Assembly (NCBI GenBank): GCA_964542755.1
Contig: CAZIWL010000001.1
Coordinates: 86,576 to 150,575, forward strand
Direction: 5' to 3'
DNA from: SKLM01 sp964542755
GTDB lineage: Bacteria; Chloroflexota; Anaerolineae; B4-G1
DNA length: 64,000 nucleotides
The notes under the pieces are model-generated. The model saw only the letters and a program-made list of their open reading frames with translations, was not told the origin of the DNA and did not search any database. The position numbers and the translations under genes were made by a program. Below, piece by piece: positions 41,906-54,100 of the stretch. The first letter of the stretch is position 1. Every line of letters starts with the position of its first letter.

Positions 41906-42118
41906 GTGGCCGTGGAAGAGCATAGACGGTATCTGGCTTACTTGTTGCGCCTCTGGGAGATTGACGACGAGAGGGGGGTGATCTGGCGCGCGTCGCTGGA
42001 AAGCCCCCACACCGGCGAACGGCACGGCTTCCCCGATCTGAAGGCCCTTCTGGCTTTCCTGGAGCAGAAGACGGGTTTCGTTGTTGAGACTGACGAGTCC
42101 AAGGGAGGGTCCCTATGA
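41906..42118 (+). CDS. Small conserved-looking protein upstream of the giant gene
   Basis: A 70-residue soluble protein (RYLAYLLRLWEIDDERGVIWRASLESPHTGERHGFPDLKALLAFLE). The sequence suggests a small alpha/beta fold; I have seen similar short proteins next to BTAD regulators, but know no function. The GTG at 41906 follows GGAAGAGGGG. Its TGA overlaps the ATG of the giant gene (ATGA), so the two are translationally coupled. Confidence 0.65.
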   Translation: MAVEEHRRYLAYLLRLWEIDDERGVIWRASLESPHTGERHGFPDLKALLAFLEQKTGFVVETDESKGGSL

Positions 42119-45100
42119 TCCGCCTCCGACGGGTTCCGACGCACAGTTCTTTGGTTGTTGTGCTTGGTTTTCTACTCTGTCTCGTCGTGCCCCCACCGCT
42201 CGTCAGCGCGGAAGTGCCGCCCCCGGCGAGAGCGGTCCAACAGGCTTGGCGCAACGCCCACGCGGCGGGGGGCTACCACTTCGCCACCCAGATCGCCCAG
42301 ACCACCTACCCGGCGCCGGCCCTGGTCAACGTGGGGCGCTCCAGCCGGCGTGACGAGCTCTACCTCACTGGTGAAGCGCACCTGCCCCCCGAGCTGACGC
42401 CGGTCAGCTGGGCCAGCGCCAGCGGTTCCCAGCGTAGCCTGCACATGACCCTGTGGCAGCACGGCGGCTCCATCCTCAACCCGGCGGACGGCATCGAGAT
42501 CCGCATCGAGGGCGACCAGGCACACGGCCGTCAGGGCCAGGGCCCCTGGCAGGAGATCGACGACTTCTCCGGCGCCTTTGCCCCGGGGCAGGATCTGATG
42601 GGCTACCTGGCGGGCGCCACCAACATCCGTGAGGTACCGCGGGAGCGATTCGGCGATACTGGTGGACGCGACGAAGACCCGGATCACGCATTACGCGTCA
42701 CGCACTACGTTTTCGACGTCGATGGCCCAGACTTCGCCGACTACCTGCGGGACCAGTTGGAGGCCTACTACCGCCAGCGCGGCGAGCTGCCCATGGGCCT
42801 GAGCCTGGAGTCGCCCCGAGAGTTCCAAGCGGTCACGGGCGAGGGCACCCTATCGATCGACGACCGCGGCCTGCCGCGGCGCCTGACGGTCCACCTGGTC
42901 TACCCGCCCCGGCGCGACGGCCAGCGCATTGAGGCCCACATCACCACCGACTTCTCTCGGTTTGTGTCGCCTGAGCTGGCGACGTCCATTGCCTTCGCGG
43001 AGCACCCGGGCGCGTGGCTGACGACCACCCTGCGGCTGCCGCAGAACCGGGCGAGCTGGGGGTGGCTGGGGCAGCGAGCGCTGCTGGCGGCGGCCTCCCT
43101 CGGCCTGCTGGCATCCGTGGTCTTCTATCGGCGGTCGCGCTACGTATACACGGTCGTCGCCCTGGCCATGATCGTGGCCATGGTGCTGGGGCCCGTGCTC
43201 CAGGGCCACCACGTCCACGCCTTCTCCCAGGGCCTGGCGGAGAAGCGGGCGGAGCAGGAGAAGCGGGACGATGAGATGGAGGTCGCACGCCAGCAGCGTG
43301 AGTCGTTCTTGACCACCGACTGGGATCCGCATCAGGATCCCCTGGAGGAAACCGCAGGTCGGGTGTCCATACCCGACAGACAACCCGCTACCGGCACCTC
43401 GCACGCCCCGTCGCCGGCGTCCCGGCACCTTCTGGTCGCAGCGGACGACGATGACGAGACGTTCGACCCCGCCGGGGACGACGACGGCGACGGCCTCTCG
43501 AACCTGGCCGAGAAACGGCTCGGCACCGACCCTAACAACGACGACACCGACGGCGATGGCATCACCGACGACGCCGAGGTGCGCGGCTTCCAGGCCCTCG
43601 ATGGGACGATGTACTACCTGGACCCGCTCAGCCCGGACACGAACGGCGACGGCTTGACGGACGGCATGGAGTGCCCTCAGCTCGTCCGGACCGGCACAGA
43701 CGTCCTCTCCCCGGTCGGCGTCTGCCAGAACACGGACGCTGATCTGGAGGACGCCGCCGATCTCCCCCGGGTGCCCGATGCCTTCGACACGGACAACGAC
43801 AACGACGGCGTCCCGGACAAGGTCGACCTCTCGCCCTTCAGCGCCGTGGGCAGCGTGCAGTCCACCTTCGGTCGAAACAAACCTCTCGCGCTGACGCTGG
43901 AAGACCTGCAGGCGGGAGAACCGGTCCTGCTCGATCTTCAGGTCCGCCCGCAGGATCCGGATCATCTGGCCTACGCCCTCAACGTGCTCGACTGGCCGAC
44001 GGGCGACAACGACGGGCAGATCCAGCGTGTCCTGGACAACACCTTCGGCACCCATCTCACGACGGAGCAGCTCGGGCGGGATCCCTCGGCCCAAAACGGT
44101 GAGGTCCGCCTGGTGCCCATGGTGGAGATGCGGCTCACGGGGCGTCAGGTGCCCTTCAAGCTGACCCGTCCGCGGACGACGGTGGAGGTGCGGGGGGACA
44201 TCTCGGCCACGGTCAGGATGGAGCAGCCAGCCGGCAAGCCCGACGAGACCGCCCTCAACTGGACGTTGGAGGATGACGGCGCGTACTACGTCGGCGTCTT
44301 TGAAGGCCCGTGTCCCACGTCGCCGTCGACGGACCCGACCAAGTACGACTGCGGCACGTTTGGAGGGAATGACGCCTGCACCATCGATGGGAGGATGACC
44401 GAGCTGGCCGACGGCGGGCACCACCTGATGTTCACGGAGAGCGAGGACGTGTGGGCCTGCCAGACCATCGGCAACGTGGTCAACGGGCCCTACGACGACC
44501 GTATGATCGATCCTGATCCTATGGGGATCTACGGCGTGTCCGTGCGGGAGATGGACGACGACGGCAATCTGCTGGCCTACGCACCGGTGAGCGTGGTGCA
44601 GGACGAGTTGGGCGCGCGCAACGTCGCCTTCGCAGCGCGCATCCCCTTCGAGGTCGGTGGGGGCCTGGAGGCGGGCGAGTGGGGCAACGCGCCGCAGCTG
44701 CGGCTGGTCTGGCTGGTGCAGATGCTGACCGACGTGTGCGACATGGCGGGGCTGGACGAGGACGCCACCGACGACGAGGTCCAGGCATGGTGCGATCAGG
44801 CGGCGCACCGCGTGGAGCAGACCCAGTTCGTGCATACGTACGACGAGGACTGGTACGTGTCCGGGCTGAGCGTGCGGGAGGATCACGGGCTCGACGTTGC
44901 CCTCGTCTACGAGGACCCGGCCAGTGACGCCCACCCGGAGAACGACGACTACCTGTGGCTCTTTGCCAAGGGCCTGGAAGGCGGCTTCGTCAGTGGTCGC
45001 CTGGGGGACGACGGCGAGCGTGACCTGACCATCCCCAAGATCAAGCAGACCTTTGACGTCACCAGCACCGCGCCCATCAGCCCCACCCGCTGGAACATCC

Positions 45101-48100
45101 CCTTGAATGCCCTGCGGGTGGAGAGCTACGGCTCCGGCGAGTTCCCCCAGCAGGCCCACCTGGCGAAGATCTCAGAGTACGCCGAGGACATCCTGACCAG
45201 CGAGTTCCTGGACGGCGGTGCCCCCACGGCGGAGGCCCCCACGCTCCTGATAGCCCGGGAGGAGCACTACCGATCCGTCAGTCTGGAGGCGGGGACGGCG
45301 AGCGTGGTCGGCGGGAGCGTCGCCATCTCCTTCGACGGCGCCCAGGTGGAGACGGTGGCTGCTTTCCAGTGGCGGCCTTACCGCCATCGAAACGGGGCAT
45401 GGGAGGCCTATCCCATCCAGGAGTATATGGACCTGCTCTCCGTGCGCCTGGGCGATGCGTTCCGCGAGCACCCGGAGCTGTACGATCCCGATTATCGCGG
45501 CACGGAGTACGCCGAGCTGGCCCTCGACACGGAAATCCTGGCGTGGCAGTCGCGCTATCTCTCGTTCCATGAGGGGCTCTCCAACGTGGTCCAGGTGGGC
45601 CCCGAGGGGTATGAACTGCCCGACGGCATGGTGAGCAACGGTAAGCTTGCAGCCATGGCGGAGTCCTGGACCCTCAAGGGGTTCGGCTTCGGCGAGCTCG
45701 CCGTCCAACTCGCCCTGGTGAACGACATCCTGGACCACCTGGCCAAGACGTTGGCCGAGCGAGCCGACGAGGCAGAGCGCATCATCCCCAGTTGGTTGTT
45801 TGAGGAGGCAGGCGACGTCGGGGCAGAGCTCAACCAGGGCATGATGGCGAGTCTGAAGGGTAAGCTCTCCAACCTGAAGCTCCGGGACGTCTGGGGCGCG
45901 GTGAGCAAGGGCGTGGATCTGACGTTAGCGGCGGCCGCGGTGCTCTGCATGGCGATGTCGATGAGCGGCTCTCGAGGCTGGCAGATTGCCGGCTACGTCC
46001 TGGGCGTGGTGTCGGCCGCGTGGTCCCTGGGACAGGCGATCTACACCCTGGCGGTCCGAGGCACCGAGGAGGCCGCCAAGAGCACCATCAAGATCTTTGG
46101 CTCGGCCATGTCCACGGCGAAGGTGGCGGGCGTCATCGGCATCATCGTCGGTGCCGTCGTGGCCTTCGGGTTCTTCATCTACGCAGTGGCTGCCGCCGGC
46201 GCCGAGTTCTTCGGCCTGGCCTTCAACGCCCTGCTGGCCCAGACGATTGCCCAGGTGATCGTCGCCGTGATTATGTTCGCCATCGCGCAGATTCCCATCG
46301 TGGGCCAATTGATCGCCGCCATCATCGCGGTCATCGACGCCCTCATTTACCTCATCTGCGGGCTGATCGGCGAGGACGCCCAGGAGCACGTCGTGGGCCA
46401 GTGGTTGTGCAAGGGGATCAGCGGTATCGCGACGGAGATCATCAAACTCTTCATTTACGACGCCCACGATCTAGTCAACATGCAGCTCGAGAACCGCCTC
46501 CAGACGTTCAACTTCGACTGGGCCTTTGCCTCGGGGTCGGAGCGGAAGGGCACATCCGTGGGCAGTGAGTTGGACGTCACCCTGGGCGTGACGAGCACCA
46601 TCCAGCTCAACCACGTCTTCCCTACCTGGGAGGAGATGCTTGAGGGATGGAAGGAAGGGACCAAGCTCATTCCCATCGACTGGAAGTCCCTCTCCTACGC
46701 GTGGCAGTTCAACAACGACAAGCTGCGGGAGGCCACCTTCGAGTACAAGCTCCAGACCGCCGACAGCGACTTCCACGAGCAGGTCTCCCGAGACACCATG
46801 TGGAGTGCGTGGCAGCCCGGCGAGGACGACATCGGCAAGTTCGAGATCGCGCCCTTCTACGTGGTGAGGGACGTGGACAGCGGGAGCGACCCGGTGACGC
46901 TCAACTACGCCGGGATCAACCAGCCCATGGACCTCTATCTCTCGGAGGGGTATAACCTGCCCATCCAGGAGTGTATCGCCCTCCCGATTGGCCCCTTGTG
47001 CGGCACCTGTCCCCTCTGTCCCTTCGTCTGCTGGGTGCCCGAGTGTCACATCCGTGACAACGACGGCTCGAACCACATCGACATGGGCCAGCGGTTCATC
47101 ATGGACGTCTTCCCCGCCACCCTGGACGGTTTCTACGAGGCGGTGGAAAAGGACGGGGGCTACAGCCTGGCCTGGGGGCAGAGCACGGCGGTGACCACGA
47201 CCCTCACCGGGGCGGACGCCCTCGTCTTCCCGCGCCAGCTCGACTTCGACGGCGACGGAGAACTGAATCAGGCCGACGGGGGGTCCGACCCCGACGACAG
47301 CCGCTGGGACACCGACGGCGACCTGCTCTCGGACCTCTTCGAGCTCCAGACGGGCAGCGACCCGACAAACCCCGACGCCGACGGCGACGGCCTCACGGAC
47401 GATGCCGAGGCAAGGCTGGGAACGAACCCCTACCGGGAGGACACCGACGGCGACGGGCTCACGGACGCAGAGGAGACCCGGGGCTGGGAGTTCGTCTATG
47501 AGCTCGACCCCGACGGGAACCAGCTCAAGACCTGGGTCACCTCGGATCCTCTGTCCCCCGACGGGGACAACGACGGCTGGACCGACTTCCAGGAGAAGAC
47601 GTACGGGCTCCATCCCCGGGTCCCCTCGGTGGCGACGCTACTGTCGCTGGACTCCCGGGTGGACGAGGCTCGTGCTCCAAAGCTGCTGCTGCGATTCGAG
47701 GATGAACCCGAAACGGCGGTCTTCGCCGACTCGTCAGGCTACAACCACGCCGGTGCTTGCACCGGTGACGCGTGTCCCATCGTCACCGACGGGCGATATG
47801 TGCGGGGTATCCAGCTCGACGGCACCGACGACGCCGTCCGCACGGAGCTGATGCTGGATCAGGGTGCCGCAGGTCCGGGGGCCACGCTGATGGCCTGGGT
47901 CTACCCAGAGAGCTCAGAGGCCGGCAACCAGCAGATCGTGAGCACCAACGATGGGAACGGGGACTGGTCGCTCACGCAGAGTGGCTCCAGCTGGCGTGTC
48001 TTCCTGGGGAACGGCGCGCAGCGTGACGCCGGCACCGTCAGTTTGGATCAGTGGCAGCACGTGGCCGTCGTCTTCGATCCAGGGGCAGGGACAAGGCTGT

Positions 48101-51100
48101 TCAAGAATGGGGACCAGGTAGGGGTGTGGGACGACGTGTACCACAACCCTCAGACTGGTTCTGTGACCATCGGCGCGACGCCGGGCGGCGGCGCCTGCTT
48201 CGAGGGGCGCATCGACGAGGTCGCCGTTTTCGACCGACCCATGACCGAAGCGGAGATCGGGGCAGCGATGGCTGGCCTCTACAATCCACAGGACCTGATC
48301 GTCTCGCCGGGCGACACGCTGGCGTACCAGGCGACGGTGAAGAACGAGCTCCTGGGGCGGCAGGCGGAGGGTCTCCTGAAGACCGAGTTCCCGGGTGACG
48401 GCGGCGACCCGTCCTCCTTCACCAACAACACCATCGATCCCACCACGTTCGTCCTCCTGCCCCAGGAGAGCGAGACCATGGCCGGGACCGTGGATGTGGC
48501 GGGGGCGGCGTCCTCCGGCACCATGAGCATGACCCAGGTGGCCGGCGCCATCATCGCGGACTGGCGGGAACAGTGCGGCTTCGCAGAGCTCTGGCTGCCC
48601 CTCAACGAGTCGGGCACCAACTTCACGGACCACTGCGGCGGCATACCAGCGAGAGGCGCCCAGTGCTCCGGCACCCGCTGTCCTGCCCGCGAGGCCTCCG
48701 GCTACTTCGACTATGGTCTCTCGTTTGACGGCGACAACGACTATCTGACGCTCCTCCAGGGTGGCGAGCCTCTCAGCGCGAACGATGTCGGCTTGACCCC
48801 GGGCGAACAACGCCAGGGCAGCTTCAGCGTGTCCGTCTGGGCGCAGGGGAGCGGCGGGGACTTTGACGCCGGTGACAGGGCCGTGCTGGGGACCGATGAG
48901 CAAACGACCCATCAGGGGCTCATGCTGGGCGTGCGCGACGGCAAAGCGCACATGGCCTTCTACAACAACGGGCTGAACAGCAACTACAGGCTCCGTACCG
49001 GCCGCTGGTACCATCTCGTCTTCCGCTACAATGCAGCGGATCGGGAGATGGCCATCTTTGTCAACGGCGAACCGCGCGCCGTCGACGCGGGCCATGCGCC
49101 GTTCCAAGGTGAGGGGACGCTCCACGTGGGCCGCGCCCAGGGGGGCAGTCCCTTCCAGGGCACCCTGGACGACCTGCGCATCTTCGGCCGCGCCCTCACC
49201 ACGGCGGAGATTCGGATGCTTTACGGTCAGCCCGTCCTTGAGATGCACTTCGACGACCCCGCACCGTATAAGGACGACTCCGGTTTCGGGAACACCACCT
49301 CCGGCGTCCACTGCCCCACCTGGCAGCCCCCGGGCATCACGGGGAAGGCCCTGGGATTCAACAGCGACCAATCTCACCACTGCGAGCTGCAGGGAACCAC
49401 GCTGCCCAATATGGATCTGAAGGGGAGTGCCTTCACCTGGGCCATGTGGCTCTACCCATCAGGCAGCAGCACCTTCCCGCAGGGCATCGTCGGCAAGTAC
49501 GTAGGGTTCGGGGACACCGACGGGGCCAACACGGGCCTGGCGAAGAACAGCTACCCATCCCTGCTCCGCGTGGGCCGCAAACTCCGCTTCGGCTTCAGCG
49601 CGGACACCGACGGGGACGGCGACAGCGACGAATGGCGGCCCGTGGAGACGGGCAACGTGCTGACACAGGACACCTGGAACCACGTGGTCGTCAGCTTCGG
49701 CCCGGTCTATGACGAGAATGACCAGTTCGTGCAGAACAAGGTGACGTTCTTCGTCAATGGAGATCCGGTGAAGAGTCAGGGCGTGTCCGATCCGGTCAGC
49801 TACGACGACGCGACCAACGAGACCATTCGCGTCGGCAGGGTCAGCCACAAGGGGCAGGTCTATCTGGATCGGCTCTACGTGGTCGATGAGGGGGACGGCG
49901 CGGGCAAGGCGGAGGTCTACATCGAGTGGGACGACAGCCGGGTCTGCGGTGGGACGAATGACGACAAGGGAGGTGGATGCCGGCACGACGATCTCGTTGA
50001 CGAAGACGAACGCGAGATCGACGAAACCCTCAACGTCTACGAAAGCGGCCGCCTGGAGGTCTGGGAGCAGGACAGCTCCAACGTGGCCGTTGACGGAGGA
50101 CCTGACTGCATCCTCGATGATGAGCTCATCAACCACACGTTCAGCACCAACGATCCCGGCGCCGATACCTGGTTCTACGGCTCGGGCGGAGGATGCGGCG
50201 CCTACGGATCCACGGACGTGCGGCTCTTCTACACCTACTCCAACCCTTCGGTGCCCTTCTACGGTCGCCTCGACGACCTCTACCTCTACAAGAGGGCGCT
50301 CTCCTTGGAGGAGGTGCAAGAGCTGTACCTGTCCACCTTCGCCCTCCTCCGTCTCCCGCTCGATGAGGCTCCTGGAAGCGACAACTTCGAGAACGTCGTC
50401 GACCTCAGCGGGCAGAGCAACGGCTTCTGCAGCGGCGATGGATGCCCAACCTCCGGTATGAGCGGCCGCGAGAACCAGGCTGCTCTCTTCGACGGCGTCG
50501 ACGATAGGGTGCGCACAGAGCTGTCCATCGATCAGGGCAGCGGCGGTGGCGGCGCAACGCTCATGGCCTGGGTCCGTCCGCGCAGCAGCAGCGGCGGCGA
50601 TCACCACATCGTCAGCACCGACGACGGGAACAGGGACTGGTCGTTGCTGCGGACCGGCGACACCTGGGCGGTGTTCGCCGGCGACGGGGCCCACCTAACG
50701 GCTGGCTACGTCGAGGAGGATCAGTGGCAGCACGTCGCCGCCATCTTCGATCCATCCGGGGTGACCAAGCTCTTCAAGAACGGCGCTCTCATCGAGACGT
50801 GGACCCAGGTGGGCCATAACCCCGTCAACGGCCACGTCACGGTCGGGGCCCTGCCCGGCGGGGGAGCTCACTTTGACGGCCGCATCGATGATGTGCGCGT
50901 CTTCGACCACGCCATCAGGGACGAGGACGTCCAGCTGATCTATGCGTCCGCGCCCATTCTGCAGCTCCATCTCGACGAGCCGGCGGGCGCCACAGCGTTC
51001 CAGGATAGCTCGGGCAACCGGAACGATGGGGCGTGCACGGGCACCTCCTGTCCCCACACGGGGCTGAAGGGCCGTGTCGGGCTCTCACCCAGATTCGATG

Positions 51101-54100
51101 GTGTGAACGATGGCATTCGGGTATTTGACGACTGGCTGCTCGACTTGAGCAGCTTCAGCGTCGGTGCCTGGGTGATGCCCGGGGAGATCCTCAACCGTCA
51201 GCAGGAGCTGATCGGTAAGTCGCAGAACTACGGGTTGTTGCTCGCTGCCGGTGGTCTCACGCCGACCCTAAAGACGGGCAATCAGACCGTGCACAGCGAC
51301 GTAGAGCTGTCTCTGGATACCTGGAGCCACGTCATCGGGACGTACGATGACGAGACCAAGGAGCTGGAGATCTACGTCAACGGTTACCTGCAGGGGCGCG
51401 AAACCCTGGGTGGATCCTTTACCCCTCCCCATAACTCGACCGCCCTGCGGCTGGGGGGTATCGAGGCCAGATTCGCCGGTCAACTCGATGAGGTGACCCT
51501 CTACAGCCGCGCCCTCAGTCCCTTTGAGGTCCGCGACATCTTCCTGTATCAGGGGAAGTGGGTGGAGGACCGCGAGAGTACGGCGGTCACCGTGGATGAC
51601 GCGCCGCCGGAGTCCGACCTGTCTTCCTACAACGCCGCGTTCCCCTACCGTGCCAACCGGGACGTCGTGATGCATCTCGCGGCCCAGGACGACACCTCCG
51701 GGGTAGCCATGGCCGAGGTATGCACCTGCTACGGCAACGTGGCCGGCTGCTGCGCCTACGCGTCCAACTGGGCTGCGGCTCCACCCTGCCAGGACGGCGG
51801 CGACACGGCGTGGTGCCCCACCTTCGACCCCACGAAGCTCAGCGGTGAGGGCACGTACACGCTCCAGACGCGGACCACCGACAGGGTCGGCCACCGCGAG
51901 AGCCCCGAGGAGACCTACACCCTTTACGTGGATGGCACACCGCCCGATATCGAGACCGACATCCAGGACGGTGCGCTGCTGGCCGCTCAACCTCACCCCA
52001 CGCAGCCCCGTGCCTGGACCGTCTCCCTGGCCGGGCGTATCAGCGATCCGGAGCTGACGAGCGGCGTGGCCGGCAGCGGGCTCGACCCGGACACGTTCAC
52101 CATCGTCCTGGTCACGCCCGAGGGTACCTTGGCCGGTGCCAAACGCGGCCCCGTGGTCGACGGGGAGAACTGGACCATCGACTACGGTTTCCTGGGAGCG
52201 CCCCCCACGGGCCGCCACACCGTGCGGGCCGAGGCAGCCGACCGGATGGGCAACACCGTCACCATCGATCTGGCCGAGGTCCAAGTAGATGCCACTGCGT
52301 CCAGCGCCGCCCTCGACCCGCGCGATCTGCCCTCCGCCATCGCCGACACGCTGGACCTGGACGGCGGCGCCAGCGAGCTGCCCGGGCTGGCGCAGACGGA
52401 GCTGGTGCTCCACGTCGAGGAGGAGGACGGCGCTACCGTGTTCCGCGACAGCTCCGGTTGGGGGCGCGACGGTACGTGCACCGGAGGCGCGTGCCCTGAC
52501 GTCATCGCCGGTATGTACGGGCGCGCGCTCCAGTTTGACGGTGTCCAGCAGGTCCTCACGATCGAGGACTTTGAGCCGGGCAGCGAACCAGTGTCGGGGA
52601 CCATCACCATCGCGGCGTGGGTGAGGCCCGCCTCCAGGGACGGCTTCCAGAACATCGTCGTCCACGGGGGGACCTCGAACCCCAATCGTCGCGTCTTCCT
52701 TCAGATCGCCCAGCAGGCCTATCAAGCCGGCTCAAACGACGGCACGCCGCACAAGACGAGCTTCGCCGTCCCCACGGAGGATATCGGACAGTGGGTGCAC
52801 CTGGCGGGCACGTACGACGGCAGCCACTGGTGGCTCTATCGGAACGGCGTCCCGGTGGACGCCGCTGCCAGCGCTGTGGGCGCCGTGGCCGTGGATGCCG
52901 CGTGGGCCGTGGGGGCTCGCAGCGACGGGACCGACCGTTTCTTTGAGGGCGGTGTGGACGAAGTGGTCGTGGTCAACCGCGCCCTGTCCGTCCAAGAGGT
53001 GCGTGCTCTGGCCCAGCAGGAGGCCAGCGGCGTGGACCAGGTGCAGACCAGCTTTGCGCCAACTCTGCCCGGATCCCCTTTCCACAACGAGCAGGGTCCC
53101 GAGGGCGAGGTGCTCCACCTCCCCTTCGAGGACCCCGCCGACGAGGGCGACACGTGGGTCTTCCCGGATATCTCCGGACACGGGCACGCCGCGGTCTGCT
53201 TGGGCGACGGCTGTCCCGCGGCAGGCAAGACCGGGCACGCCGGGAGCGCGGTCTTCTTCGACGGCGTCGACGACCACGTTCACGTTGAGGGCTTGGGTGA
53301 GGGCTACCGCTACCCCCGGTGGTCGATCTCGGCCTGGATCTACCGGACCGGCGAGCGTGCGACCCAGCCGCTCCAGGACGTGGCTCTCTTCGGATGCAGC
53401 GGCGACAACGTCCTGTCCGTCAACGTCCTGGGGAACGGCTGCCCCAGCGTGGCCGATGCCGGCGGGCTCACGGCCTTGGGGGACCAGGCGGTACCCATAA
53501 ACACCTGGGTTCATCTGGCCGCCACCCGCAGCGACGACCGTCTCGCGCTCTACGTCGACGGGCAGCAGGTGGACAGTGTGACGGCGTCCGCGCCAATCTC
53601 CGTCACCTGCGCCCAGCGCGCCGTCGTTGGCGGTGACTCAGTGCGCCTCTTCGCCGGTCGGGTGGACGATGTTCGTCTCTTCCAGCGTGCCCTCTCCAAT
53701 GAGGAGATCCAAGCCCTCTACCTCGGTGCCGGACCGCTGCTCGCGCTGCCCATGGACGAGGTGTGGGCTGTGGGCGGCACCATCTTACCAGACACGTCGG
53801 GATGGATGCACGACGGTATTCTGCACACCGGGGCGGGGGATGCCACGAACAAGGCGCAGCCCGGCCAGGTGGGAGCCTACGCCCTGGACCTTGACGGGGC
53901 GGACGACTACGTCAGCGTGGAGCCGCATGTGAGCCTCGATCTCAGCCGGGCCGTTGCGGAGGGCGGTTTCACCGAGGCTGCGTGGGTGACGACGCCGCCG
54001 GACGGCAGCCTCTATCCCGTCCTCAGCAGCGCGGCCTACGCGGCGGAGGAGGAGGGCTATCCTGCCCTCCACATCGTGAACCGGAGGCAGGTCCAGGTCT

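Noticed and set aside
42850..45159. Long minus-strand frame of about 769 codons
   Set aside because: It lies opposite the giant gene, has an Arg/Val/His/Gly-rich composition with no domain, and the plus frame encodes recognisable domains throughout.
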